64,000 nucleotides of DNA from Babylonia areolata (lineage: Eukaryota; Mollusca; Gastropoda; Neogastropoda; Buccinidae). The first letter of the stretch is position 1; every line of letters begins with the position of its first letter. The position numbers and the translations under genes were made by a program. Location: positions 27,744,137-27,808,136 of the forward strand of contig NC_134900.1 of the NCBI RefSeq assembly GCF_041734735.1, written 5' to 3'. The notes beneath the pieces are model-generated. The model was not told the origin of the DNA. It was given only the letters and a program-made list of their open reading frames with translations, and searched no databases. Below are positions 11,927 through 23,560 of this stretch, piece by piece.

Positions 11927-13329
11927 GGGGTGGTGATAGTTAATGCGTCTCCAACAGTGTCATGAAATGAATCAGCTTGTTAATTTTTACTCACCCATAC
12001 CACAAAAATTGCAAGAACTAATAACTGCATGTAACGACAAAAAAATGGAATAAAAAAATTGCATATTTCTGTATCTAACATTTTCCCTTAAAATACATTT
12101 CTGTGCACTAATAACACCTAAATATTAAATGCGACCGAACTCGCACGAACCCAAAGTAAGAACTTGTATTATCGATATAAGCACTGCGTTACCATTGCAA
12201 AAATGATTAAGATACATGTACAAACACACACACACACACACACACACACAGAGGGATGAAAGAAATATACATCAAAGCGCAACATGGCAAGAATGCAGTC
12301 AGCGATGTAATTTGCAATGAAGGTGAAGTAATTACAGCGGGTGGAGCGTTACTCGGATTTTAAGCTTTCTGAAAAGCCCCGCCGGCAGAAATATTCTCCC
12401 CGGATTACATGCCATTTCCCCAAGAAAACCCTCGCGTAATGGCAACACGTCCTTTCCCAAGAAAGCCCTCACCTTACAATAACACGTCCTTCGCAGCTGT
12501 GTTGGGTGCAATGGCAGTTTCCCTGAAGTTGAACTCAAACGCCTACAACAGGAGTTCGGGTGTTTTCATTTCTCTGAGTGCTCGTTTGTCGTGCAAGAGA
12601 TTTACGATCGATATAAAGTGTGTATTAATACGCATGTGGTTTTCTGCACTTTTCTCGAACGCATACGGGAGGGGGTTGCTAGGCATTAAAGCGGATTCAG
12701 AAATACAAAATTAATTATTTATCCATACAATTGGGTAGGGCTTGCTTGAATGACCACTTTATTCTTATCGCCTTTCTTTCTGGTGCCTCTGAATGCGTGA
12801 ACGGTTGACTAGTTGATGAAATAATTGAGTGAATGGCTGACTGAGTCATTGATCTATACTGTCTTTCAAAAATAGGTCATCACAAGAAATTCGAGATATC
12901 GCGTTTGGCTAAGCTGATTGCTTCTAAAGGGTCAGAAATTTGCCCATAAAGAATGGGAGAAAACCGTCGCAAAGTGATTGGAAATCAATCAGTTGGTGTT
13001 CGTGGGCGGGTGAATGTCTGAGTAATTGCTAAATTCGGCAAATATCAGGTTCACGCTATCATCAGCATACGCGAGTCTTTATGGGTGGGCGTCGTCATTG
13101 TTGTCGTCGTAACGACCGTCATTACAATTATCGGCGTCGTTATTGCCGACATCATCATCATCATCATCAGTATCACCATCTTCACTTCCATCACTGTTAC
13201 CATTATAATCCTCGCCATCATCATTATTGTTGCCTGCTAATTCATTTTCATTAAAGTATGTCAGCATCCCTGTGAACAGCTGAAAATGTAGGTATAGATG
13301 TTTTGCGGTCCAACAAGCATATAGAATTG
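11130..13329. other. No gene seen; simple repeats
   Basis: No supported coding exon. Contains GA runs (11890-11923), a CA run (12223-12252) and an ATC/GTC-type trinucleotide tract at about 13085-13240 that reads as an Asp/Asn-rich frame on the minus strand but is only simple sequence. Confidence 0.5.
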
Positions 13330-13334
13330 CCCGT

Positions 13335-14479
13335 TGTCACAACTTGTGACGACAGTTAGGGCGTGTGGCCCGTCTTCGTTTTTCTCCATTCTCTTCTTTC
13401 ACTTTCCCTCCTTCTCCCATCCTTCAGTTCGGGTAGAAGTCTCGAATTGCGCACGAACCACGTGCATACATATTACTCAGCTCACCTGAGCGAATATGAA
13501 ATATTGTTGGGCAGCAACAATATTCGAGGTTTTTGCAGCCCGACTGCCGTAGTGTACGGGTCGTCTTCGTTGTTGGTGGGGTAGCTACCCCGACGTCTTG
13601 GCACCAGTTGAAGTGAGGGCCGCCTGTCCTCCGTTGGAGCCACATCGGTGTTTCTTCGTCTGTCTTCGTCGTTGTCTTTGTGGTGGTCGTTGGTGTACGC
13701 TACCCGTGGCAGGTAAGAAGCCACTCGTCAACTTATCTTCAATGTATTTCTATCAGTGGTGTGGGTGTGTAAAGAGGTTGAGGTTCGACAAGAAAGGTGT
13801 ACGTTAGGTTTTGACACAATGATCTATTTCGTTAATTATTTGTGCTACCACTGCGTGAATATGTACTTTTTCTTGTGTCGGCTAATATTTTTGCCAATTT
13901 TATTGTTATTGAGTTTTAAAATGATACAATTTTACCTTAGTTCACTGTTGTGTAAAACTGGGCGTTGGCTCTGTATGATAGGTGTAGAGAGTGCGAGTGC
14001 CGCATATGAGCTCTGTAATTCGTCTTGTCAGTGTTATATTCCAGCTTTGTATTTTGAATGTGCGGTACATTTGTTTTTGTTAATTATCGTTAGAATTAGT
14101 ATTGCTCAGCACTGGGGGAACATTCCGTAATGTTCCAGCTCTCGCTGTGTGCTGGGTGTCCCGGGCCTTTCGTCTGGTGACCCAGATCTTCGCCCCTCCT
14201 GCCCTGTGACTGGTGTCCTGGGCTCCGGGCCTTTTGACGTGCAGCCTGGGCCTTGGCCTGGCGCTGTATGCCAAGTTCTGGCACCTGTGCCTTTTGGTTG
14301 AGGGTTCGTGCCTTTGGTCGAACTTATGCGCCACGTGTCCGTTCGTCTGGAGCCGTGTGTTAATGTTTTTTCCCTTTTTTTTTTTTCTTTTTAAGAGAAA
14401 AACTTCCTGAACCCGCCAAAGACTAAAGCACGAACATCTGTGTACCAGTTATGGTTTTGGGGTGGTTTGTCTTCTCCTT

Positions 14480-14535
<56 letters not shown>

Positions 14536-14818
14536 AATCGCGTTTGAGAACGTTTGAGGGAATCGGTAGCTTTGTATGCGACTTCTGTTCGTTTCGTTTG
14601 GGTTTTTTTTGTAGTTATGGTATACGTTTGTTTTTTGTATTTTTTGAAAGTATAGGCTGTGTGTGTAAGGTTGCGTGAGTGGGATAGACAGAGCGGAAGA
14701 GAATAAATTTGGTGTGGAAGAGAAATATCTGTATTCTGTGTTTGTGTTGTCGGGTGAACTGGGTTGGGTGTTAGGTTTTAAGACAGTTCTCGACCTCTTC
14801 CCTAGGGGGGTCGTGACA
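13335..14818. mobile_element. Solo LTR of an LTR retrotransposon
   Basis: The unit begins TGTCAC and ends GTGACA, the TG...CA inverted ends typical of LTRs, and is flanked by the identical 5-bp target duplication cccgt (13330-13334 and 14819-14823). Length is 1,484 bp. No internal region or second LTR is present, as expected after LTR-LTR recombination. A GT microsatellite lies inside (14480-14532) and an AATAAA lies near 14703. Family cannot be fixed from an LTR alone; Ty3/Gypsy or BEL are possible. Insertion followed that of the neighbouring LINE fragment if it split it. Confidence 0.8.
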
Positions 14819-14823
14819 CCCGT

Positions 14824-15540
14824 TTCTGATTGAAAAGACTAAAAGCTATCCACTCTGACATTTTCTGCTGTCAACGGATCTGGCCCTAATAAACTGTCTG
14901 AACTCCTTCATATCTATACTCCTTCTCGCCAGCTCCGTTCTTCCTCTGATACTCAACTTCTCAGGATACCTCACGTCAGAAATAAGACCCGTGGACACAA
15001 ATCGTTTTCTTTTCAATCGCCAAAGATGTGGAACAAGCTCTCTCATTAACTCCGTCATTCTGATTCCCTTGCATCTTTTAAATCTGGCCTCAAAACAAAC
15101 CTCTTCCCTCGGCAATAAGTTCAGTTGTGGCAGCTCCACTCCCTTTGCGTGAGTTGTGCTTGACTATGTGTGCATACATATGTATGCGTACATAACTACA
15201 TGCATGTATATGAATATGTGTGTGTGTGTGTACGCGAGCGCGCGCACGCGCGTCTGTTTATATATGTTTGTGTTTGTGCGTGCCTGTGTGTGCGTATGTG
15301 TTGAGGGTAGCTGCCATGTACATACGTGTGTTAAAATGTATGTATGCATTGTGTGTTTGTGTGTGTGTGGGGGGGGGGGGGGGGGGGGGGGTTGTATGTG
15401 TGTGTGTCTAGTTTTTTGTCACATTTTGGTGTGTATGTAACATCGATGTAACGTGTTATGTGACCAAAAGTGTTTTTGTAAAGCACCTAGAGCAGATTTC
15501 TGGATAGTGTGCTATATAAATATCCATTATTATTATTTTT
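14824..15540 (+). mobile_element. L2-like LINE, 3' end (ORF2 C-terminus and 3' UTR)
   Basis: Plus-strand translation gives the conserved C-terminal block of L2/CR1-type ORF2: LSELLHIYTPSRQLRSSSD, then RIPHVRNKTRGHKSFSF, MWNKLSH, and LASFKSGLKTNLFP; one in-frame stop follows MWNKLSH. The 3' UTR has gtaaagcacctagagc, gctatataaat and an ATT-repeat end, typical of this group. GT repeats and a 22-bp poly-G run (about 15369-15390) have grown inside the 3' UTR. Confidence 0.8.
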
Positions 15541-17695
15541 ATTATTTTTAACATTTGATAACTGACATATATGCAAAAAAGAAGAAAAGAAAGGTGGCAT
15601 AACCTTACGTGCAAAAAAGCCAGGAAATATAACAGTGGCATTGTAGTTATGTTGGTGTGACAAAAGCAGAAAAAGTACAATGATCCAAGTCTTACAAGTG
15701 AGGACACCTATTCCCCTCAAGCTCAGAAGTGACACAAGATAAATACACCAAGCAGCTTATTTCGCCGTGCACAGTATTTTCTTGTCCCATGTAACGGCGC
15801 CAGATTGTGCAAACAGAGGCACAGCGGTTTCTCACACCCAGGTGCCATTTATTGACACAGTAAAGACCAGTCGGTGACTGACCAGTCTAACACGAATGGA
15901 CTGACGTGTAACAAATCTGCTGTTTTTGACGTTGCCAAGTAGGCCTTACTGTACTGGTAGTTGTTGAAAGGCAGAGTGACTGCAGAGACCCACGTCTGTG
16001 TCAATGCAAATGTGTGTGATTGAATGCGAACGGCTGACATATGCCGGAGCTTCCAACATTCTGGCGATCACTTGCTGTACGAATTGCATGCGTGCGGGGT
16101 TCAGTTTTATAATATCAAAAGAAAGGTTAAATGAAATGGCTGACATTAGCATGTCAGTATGCTACTTTTTGTCATTCTGGTAGTCATTTGACGCACGTAT
16201 GTCTACTCTGTGTGCGCAAGGTTGTTTTCAGTTTGTTCACACTGGCTGGTAGGTGTATTATGGAACTGATTTCAGGAAGCATGTAGAATGGATATTTCCG
16301 TCCCTTTTTTTCGTCTTCCCTTCCTTCGCGCCACCATTTGAGGCGAACTAGCGACCACATGCACAACATAACTCTTCATAAAAAAAAAAATTAAAAAAAT
16401 GGCTGTTTAGAACCGTCCGACGTTACTTTTATAAGCAGACATAAAAAAAAAAAGCTTAGATTTATGGGTTTTTTATTGTTGTTGTTTTACTTCCGTATAG
16501 CTCATGGACATGGTTGTTTGTGTGAAAGTGGAACAGTCCAAACAAGGGTCAGAAACCGATTAACATGTAAGATTATTGCTATATAGATACAGTTTCTCGC
16601 CGGCAAATCCATCTATCATGGCTCGAAAAAAACAAAAAACAAATCGGTATGGAGAAAACATCATTTTCAACATCTTTTATATCGCTATCAAATGTATAGG
16701 CATAAACATAAGAGAAAGCTGCTGATTGCAGCAATACTGTGTTTCCTTATGTGAAAATTACATTGTTTATTAATTTTTATTTATTTACTCATTCACTCAC
16801 AGGCTTACTTACTTTCGCAGTTACCTATCAATGCACTCATCAGTGAATTCTTTTCACTTGAAATAGTATTCAATGCCCACTCGATACCGTACATTCAGTT
16901 AGGTTGTTCAGGGGTATATTTGAACGTCACTGTAGGCCTTATTTGTGCCGAAACTGGTAAAATACTGTATTCTCATTATTGTTAGTAGCAGTAGTTGTGT
17001 TCCTTCGTTTGTTTGTTTTTTATTCAGGTTATATTTTATAGATAGATACATCTACAACAAAGAAGATAATATATGTACACAGTTATGGTGGCTTTCGATC
17101 CATACCATTTCACCTAATAGAAAAGAATTGTTTATCTTTATGGACAGCATTTTCCAATGCCGTATGAACTGTATGACATACGAAATGGCTATTAGACTTC
17201 TCATTGTACAAAACATTTGTCGTCTTAGGGTCTGAAACAAGGTTACCAAGCAGCGGTAATGTGTCGAACTGACGAACGGTATTTGTTTTGTTTTTTCAGT
17301 CTAAGGCAAACAAGCCAAGGGGTGCATGGGGCGAGATAGCAGAGACCGCTGGCTGTTACCTCTTCCTGTGGGGAAGTTTCCTGTGTGACCAGTGTGTGAC
17401 AAACTTAGCACAAACCCAATGGGCCAGAGAACGGGCTGAATGAATCTCCTGCTACCTAGGTATCCTGGCTTCAAAGACTGGTCCTGCTGGGCAGTGTAAC
17501 ATAAGTCATTGGGAACACTGTGGGCGTGCCCTGGGAAAAGACTGGTTCTATCAAACCATCACAACCATTACTGACGTTTGTCCACCTTTTTGACGAAGGT
17601 ACACATTCCGTCAATCGCTACCACCATCACCCTTACACCCTCCCCTCTTTTTTTACTTCTTTTCTCTGCCCGCCCTTTCAACCCCCTTCCCTCCT
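15541..17695. other. No supported gene
   Basis: AT-rich, no convincing exon. A plus-strand stretch after a good 3' splice-site-like sequence (ttttgttttttcag, ending 17300) stays open for 47 codons, but has no family match I recognise. Confidence 0.45.
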
Positions 17696-17909
17696 CTTTT
17701 GATCAGCAGAAAGGTTCACCTTATGCGACTTTTTAAGCCAACATACACACAGTGTGTAGATTCAGCTCTAGCGCCTGTGGCAAGTTTTCCTCAGCGCTAC
17801 ATTATTCTCCTGCCCTGTGGTGTAGAAACGCGGGAGGCCATTCTGTCCACGAGTGCACTAGTAGGTGGAACAATATTGACGAAGGGGCAAGCCAAGCGGA
17901 AAAGACAGA

Positions 17910-19038
17910 ATGGGGGAACCGCACTCACAGGGAGGGGACACAGTGCCTAGTCCCTCAGAGGACGTAGACAGCGGTCAGGACAGACAGGCACTTAGTGATA
18001 ATAGCCAGCCAGTGTTTGATCAGCAACACTCAGCCACAGGGGGGCATTCGGACATTCCGAGGGACGAAAGCACAGAACAGTTGACACCACAACAGGAAGA
18101 CGCAGAACAGGCAACGCCAAGACACGACGACACAGAATCGATAACACCAAAACACGGCGGCACAGAACAGGAAACAGCAAGACATCAAGGCACAGAAGAG
18201 GAAACGCCAAGACAACAAGGCACAGAGCAAGTAACACTGAGACATCAAGGCACCGAACAAGTGCCACAGAGACATGCAGGCCCGGAAAAACTGGCACCAA
18301 TTCATCCACGCCACCCAGAAAGAGCGGCAGACCGTGAGACACCAAACGGCGGCGTCGACAACAGCGGCGGCGGCGGGGTTGGTGTCGGGTTGTCAGTGAC
18401 GTTGTTGACCCTCGACGGTGGGCTCGATCCACGGCCGTACTCCCGCCAACACTTCCTGCCCAGCCCCAGAACGGAGCGGGACCACGTGCACGACATGGCG
18501 GACCTCAAGCTGATCCGGGACTTCCAGGTGCGGAGGAAGTACGGCAAAAGACCCACGCGTCCAGTCCGGCACAGCAAAAGCGTCATCGAGCTGGGTCTCT
18601 CCGGAAGACGGTACTTCACCAACGGCGACAACGCTTCCAACGGTGGTGGTGGTGGTGGTGGTGGCGCCGCGTCATCAGCGCTTGACAGTGCCCGGTCTGT
18701 GAAGACGTCATCGTTTGTGGGCGAGGAGTTGGGACGTCTGCAGAACGGCCCCAACCCAGCGTCCTCCGCGGCGAAACCCGGCACGGAGGAGGAGAGTTCC
18801 GTGGACTCTGTGGCCAAGGACATGCAATCCCCCGTGCCTTCCTTCCCTCCCCTGTCCCCGGGGGGTCCCAGGGCTGGGGTCCGCTCGGAGAACTCCTTTT
18901 ACTCCTCTCGCCACAGCGGCCAGTCCCCCCCGTCCCTGCTGACCAACCACTTCGGCTTCAGCACCATCCGGCCTGACACCTTCTCTGGCATGCAGAGGCA
19001 TCGTAAGATGAGGCTGGCTGCTGACTCGGACAATGAGG
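17910..19038 (+). CDS. Unknown low-complexity protein, coding exon 1
   Basis: First coding exon (residues 1-376 plus one base) of a predicted 510-residue protein. The ATG has a fair context (A at -3, G at +4). Residues about 55-134 are eight copies of a 10-residue repeat of the form TEQ-x-TP-RHQG, encoded by a 30-bp minisatellite (18072-18311). Then come a basic patch ([20 protein letters not shown], near residue 210), a Gly run encoded by GGT repeats, and Ser/Pro-rich disorder. No signal peptide or membrane segment. The donor GAGG|GTGGGT at 19038/19039 joins in frame to the acceptor at 22758, making a GAC codon across the junction. I do not recognise the family. Earlier exons cannot be excluded. 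Confidence 0.7.
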
Positions 19039-19049
19039 GTGGGTTTTGC

Positions 19050-19060
19050 GTGTGTGTGTG

Positions 19061-19103
<43 letters not shown>

Positions 19104-19345
19104 GTGTGTGTGCGCGTGTGTGTGTGTGTGCGTGTGTGTGTGTGTGTGTGTGCGGAGGAGCGTATGTGCGCGCGCGCGGTTTGGTATATTAGGTGTGTGT
19201 GTGTGTGTGTGTGTTCGCATACATATACACGTGCGATTTGGTGTGTGTGTGTTTATAAGAGAGACAGAAAAAGAGCGACGCACTGGCGAGAGAGAGAGGT
19301 TGGGGGGGGTAAGGATTGTGTGTGTGAGAGAGTTTTTCATTTAAT
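19050..19345. repeat. GT microsatellite at the start of the intron
   Basis: GT repeats with GC variants to about 19152, then scattered GT and GA runs to 19345. They begin within about 12 bp of the 5' splice site. Confidence 0.95.
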
Positions 19346-19432
19346 ATTGGCCCATAATGCATACCACATTTTAAAACGGAAACGAATTATAGTGCTGCTC
19401 GAATAATATTCCACAAAATGTTATCGAACACA

Positions 19433-19433
19433 T

Positions 19434-19488
<55 letters not shown>

Positions 19489-19490
19489 CT
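19433..19490. repeat. CA microsatellite
   Basis: Uninterrupted CA run of about 50 bp inside the intron of the unknown gene. Confidence 0.95.
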
Positions 19491-20390
19491 CTCGCTCTCT
19501 CTTTCTCTCCTCCTTCCCCTCCATACATGCTCATTGACTGTGACAGTTTGCACGGTTGGTTGGACAATGGTGTCGTCGCTCTTTCAATCTTGGAACCTCT
19601 GGGAAAGCAATATTGACCAGCGGCTGTCACACAATGCTTTACACTCATGTGGCCTGATATTTCTAGTTACAACAGCGTTTTCTTATTCCATACATTGATT
19701 GACTACTGTTCATTTGGAGAGTCCTGCAGTACAGTACCATCGTTGTTTCTATGGGACCTCTGATTGCTACCTGTGATCTCGTTTTATCATTCCTGCAGGA
19801 AAGGGGGATTTCACCATTGGTGTTGGTATGTTTATCGGGGAGTTGCAAGCTTCCCGATATCATTTTTATATATGTATACATATATATGTATGTAATTAAA
19901 TTGCCTCGTTATAAACCCTTTTAAGCATAGGTGGAACTAGTAAGACATTAAAAAAAATAATACAGAATTATTTTTTTTAAAAGAAAGAAAAGAAAAAAAA
20001 GCGCCGTGACGTTTTAAGCAAAATATATCACGCAAACACACATTAGACGCGTTCACAAAATATACAAGCCAACATCACGCAAAGACGCGTGCATTGCTTT
20101 AAGCTATTTTATTCAAAGAAAATGTAGCATCAGCATAAAAACACAAAAAGCATGGGAAGGACAACAAGCATGGCTTAATAAACACTACCAATAAGAAACA
20201 AGTAAGCACAAAACTTATGAGGACACATTAAAGGAACCAAAATAAACGTAATCACATTGACAAGTATGAGGCAAAACAGTACACGAAGAGACGCAAAGTT
20301 CCAAAAATAAAGTATTTAAAAAAAGGAAACGGTATGTAATGTGAAAGAATGAGATAGAGAGGGAGAGTCGTGGTGGCAATTCAGGCCTTC

Positions 20391-20396
<6 letters not shown>

Positions 20397-20438
<42 letters not shown>

Positions 20439-20485
20439 GATCACTAGCCCTCCCCCCCCCCCCCCCCCCCCCCCTTTTTTTTTTT
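20397..20485. repeat. CA run, poly-C and poly-T block
   Basis: CA repeat (20397-20438), then about 22 C and about 14 T residues. The poly-C could form a G-quadruplex on the other strand. Confidence 0.9.
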
Positions 20486-20937
20486 TTCTTTTCCTAAACT
20501 GTCATGTATGATACAGTTTGACCAGTCTGACCAGACTGTAAAGCCCATGTACCCATTCTTGATCAAGGAAACGCCTGCCATTCGCAGGATTTGTGGCCAC
20601 ACAACAAACCGCCTAATATCCACTCCACGAAATCTCTCTGCCCTGTGACTCCCATGTACTTCCACGTGAATAGTCAAAAATTCACTGCCTCAGACTACAA
20701 GTCTATTTCGGGAAAAGACTGGACTTCCCTTTCACTGCTTCGCCAACACGTCATTGTCTACTCTACGTGTGTGACTCATGGCAATGGAAAAGAAAGGAAG
20801 TCTACCTGAAACCTTATTTGAAGCCTCTTTTGATCGTGCCTTCATATTTAGAGACAGACAAAGTGCTGCATGTGACATACATGATACAGACTAGGTTTGA
20901 GACAGCTGATTTATTATGCTACTAGATTTATAAAAAA

Positions 20938-20939
<2 letters not shown>

Positions 20940-21006
<67 letters not shown>
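20940..21006. repeat. AT microsatellite
   Basis: About 33 AT units, able to form a cruciform; intronic. Confidence 0.95.
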
Positions 21007-21009
<3 letters not shown>

Positions 21010-21231
21010 CTTGTTAGCAGCACATCGGCGTTTAATTTGGCCATCAAATGATAACAACACACAAAAATAAAATTGTGTTGATTTCGTACAATGACAGTCT
21101 AAACACTAAAATCAAAATAATGTCAAGTTGGTTGAATGATTCATTCATTTCTTCATATCGTCGTTGTTCTTCCATAACTGATGGCATGATGTAGTCTCCC
21201 GTCGGGCCGACGGATGAGTAGGCAGGCAGGT

Positions 21232-22190
21232 TTATCTGTCAGTGTGAGTCCTCATATGGGAGAAGAGGCCGATTCTGGATGCGCAGCACTTCCCACACAT
21301 GTTGCAAGGGAAAACGTCTCCAGAAGTTGAGCCCTGCTTCCTTCGCTCACGCTTCTCCTTAATGGCCAACGTTCTCTTGTTTTTTTTCAAACGTATTTAT
21401 GCCACTAGAGCACAGCATCCTCCAGCGATAGCGGTCAAGGGCATCAGTTTCCCAGGAAACGATGTCTATGTCACAGGCTTTGAGGTTTGTCTTCAAGGTG
21501 TCCTTGAAGTGCTTGCAAGGTCTTCCAAGTCCTTCAGCTGGCCATACAATAGCATCTTCGGATCCTGCTGTCTATCACGCTGACGACATGTCCTGTCCAG
21601 CCTAGCTGGCACTGGATCAGTGGGCTTTCGATGCTGGGCAGGCCACTCCTCTCTAGGACCTGGAGGTTGTAGACCCTGTCTTGCCACTTTATGCTGAGAT
21701 TCTTTCGTAGGCGTCTCTGATGAAACTGCTCAAGTTGTTGAATGTGACTGCGGTACGTCGTTCATGTTTCACAGCAGTACAAGGTGGTCAGCACAACAGC
21801 TCTGTAGGTTTTGATTTTGGTGCTGAGCCTGATGCCTTTGTTGTTCCACAGCCTGTTGTTGAGTCTGCCAAAGGTGGAGATGGCCTTGGCGATGCGCAGC
21901 GTCACTTCTGCACCAAGGGCTCCGTTGCTGCATAGGGTACTGCCCAGGTAGCAAAACTTGTCGACTGACTTGATGTCTGTGTCATCGATCTTAATTGCGG
22001 GGGGGGGGGCGGCGGGGGGGGGGGGGGGGGGGGGGGGGGCTCTGGCGTTCTGTGAGCTAGCTGGTTGGTACATGGACTCTTGCTGAGGCTGATGGTGAAT
22101 CTAAAGCGCCTGCAGGAGGTTGAGAACCTGTCCATAATGAACTGCATGTCCTCCTGGGACATCATTGTTCAATCAGAGGCATTCAGTATA
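21232..22190 (-). pseudogene. LINE ORF2 C-terminal half, with terminal zinc finger
   Basis: Minus strand, inside the intron of the plus-strand gene. Blocks in order: MDRFSTSCRRFRFTISLSKS (RT palm, after the active site), VDKFCYLGSTLCSNGALGAE, RLWNNKGIRLSTKIKTYRAV, VLTTLYCCET, LLYGQLKDLEDL, and finally CNMCGKCCASRIGLFSHMRT, a C2H2-type finger just before the TAA at 21232-21234. This end is typical of a widespread animal LINE type. Frameshifts and a poly-G expansion (about 22001-22041) break the frame. The 5' part, including the RT active site, is missing or unrecognisable. Confidence 0.8.
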
Positions 22191-22264
22191 GAGAATACCC
22201 TCGTCGAAGCCGATTGATTATGTCATTTCCACAGACTAGTACACCAACATCTTTATCCCCTAAA

Positions 22265-22680
22265 CCTTGGCCTGTCATTTAACGAGATATTGGACAATTT
22301 CATTTAGGTCCCACTAATGCTGGGCAATCATCTTATTCAACACATATAACGCTGGACCCTCTCATTCATTCGGGGCCATCTTACTCAGCGTAATCTAACA
22401 CTGGACCATCTAATCCGTGGCCATCTTACCAGTTCAGCGTAATCTGAGGCTGGACCAAATCATTTATCATAATGTGATAGGCTATCTTATTTAGCGAGAT
22501 ATAAAAATCATGAAAGTGTTTCTTTTGACTACTTCTTTTCAACAGGGTAACGCTGGGCCATCATATTCAACACCGTCTATTATCTGACCATGTTATTTCG
22601 TGTAATCTGGTGTTGGAACATTCTGTCTAACATAATGTACTATTGGACCATCTTATTAAGCATAATCAAACCTTTTATTC
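22265..22680 (+). repeat. Decayed minisatellite, about 30-bp unit
   Basis: About 12 diverged copies of a unit like ctggaccatcttattcagcg followed by taatctaac, filling the last 400 bp of the intron of the unknown gene. Copies differ by substitutions and indels, so the array is old. Confidence 0.6.
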
Positions 22681-22758
22681 TCTCGAGATGCATAACCCAG
22701 TCATGATCACAGTGTTGCTATCCCCATGTCAGTGCATGCTTGCTGTGTGTTTCCACAG

Positions 22759-23162
22759 ACTTGCTGAAGGAGCTGGAGCAGCACGCCAAGAAGCAGATCC
22801 TGGCCTGCCAGAACATGGGCTTCACCCACCGGGGCAGCCGCGCGGCCGAGAGCGTGCTCAGCCTCAAGCACACCGTCTCCCCGTCCGCCTTCCACCCATC
22901 CTCCTTCTTCACGCGCCACGTGCCGCGCGGTGAAGAGCCGCGCGGGGCGTCGGGGTCAAGGTCGGGAACCCCGGCGGGGGGCGTCCAGGAGGGGGAGGGC
23001 GGGGAGAGGCCGCCGCGGAGGAGGGTGACGCCGGCGGGGAAGTTGAGTATGCCCCGCCTGGTGGTGCCGGACCGACAGGAGAAGACCACGCGCAGAACCA
23101 CGCTCCCCACCGTCAGCGGCAGCTCCCTGCAGGTGGTCCTCACGCAGAGCACCAGCAAGTGA
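22759..23162 (+). CDS. Unknown low-complexity protein, last coding exon
   Basis: Acceptor gtgtttccacag ends at 22758; the exon supplies residues 377-510 and ends in TGA at 23160-23162. The start of this part looks the most conserved of the protein: DLLKELEQHAKKQILACQNM, a short amphipathic helix, then GFTHRGSRAAESVLSLKHTV. The rest is Ser/Arg/Gly/Pro-rich and strongly GC-rich, unlike the flanking DNA, which supports real coding constraint. The function is unknown; a cytoplasmic scaffold or the disordered tail of a larger protein would fit, but this is speculation. Confidence 0.7.
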
Positions 23163-23275
23163 CGGGGCACCGCGCGTGGCCACGTGCAAGGGACCAATCC
23201 CTGATGTTGTGTGTCAGGGATAGCTGCTGTTCCAGCACACCCAGGTTTGCCAGCGCCTTCAGAGAAAAGTGCGTC

Positions 23276-23560
23276 ACGTGCACTGAAAACAAACGCAAAG
23301 CTCTTGACACGTTTGTGAGCGCGTGCACTGATCAGAGCGTGCAGAAAAATAAGAAAAAAAAAGTGTTAGTTATGCATGCCACGCGCACTGAAAACATAAC
23401 GCAAAGCAAGCTCTTGACACGTTTGTGAGCGCGTGCACAAACCAGAGCGTGCAGAAAAAAGGTGTCACAGTTAATTATGCCCCGCGCACTTAAAACAAAA
23501 AGTCAAAGCAAGCTCTTGACATGTTTGTGAGCGTGTGCACATGACTGTGTTAAAATTGTT
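23276..23560 (+). repeat. Three tandem copies of a 100-110 bp unit
   Basis: Anchor ctcttgacacgtttgtgagc occurs at 23301, 23411 and (with one change) 23512. The unit also contains a gcgcactgaaaac block and an agagcgtgcagaaaaa block. It lies just past the stop codon, so it is probably in the 3' UTR of the unknown gene. Confidence 0.8.

Noticed and set aside
13079-13267. Asp/Asn-rich minus-strand frame
   Set aside because: Entirely made by an ATC/GTC trinucleotide tract; no other support.
15789-15860. Sequence starting tgtaacggcgccag, suggestive of an LTR end or primer-binding site
   Set aside because: No matching second end and no target duplication found nearby.
17301-17440. Possible exon after ttttgttttttcag, open for 47 codons (SKANKPRGAWGEIAETAGCY...)
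   Set aside because: No good donor in frame, no link in phase to the exon at 17910 and no family recognised; it may be part of a dispersed repeat.
18708-19340. Open frames rich in His/Thr or Cys/Val overlapping the end of exon 1 and the GT repeat
   Set aside because: They run through GT/CA microsatellites and past a phase-matched splice donor; the same happens at 7.6, 9.3, 11.0, 15.2, 43.6 and 53.4 kb.
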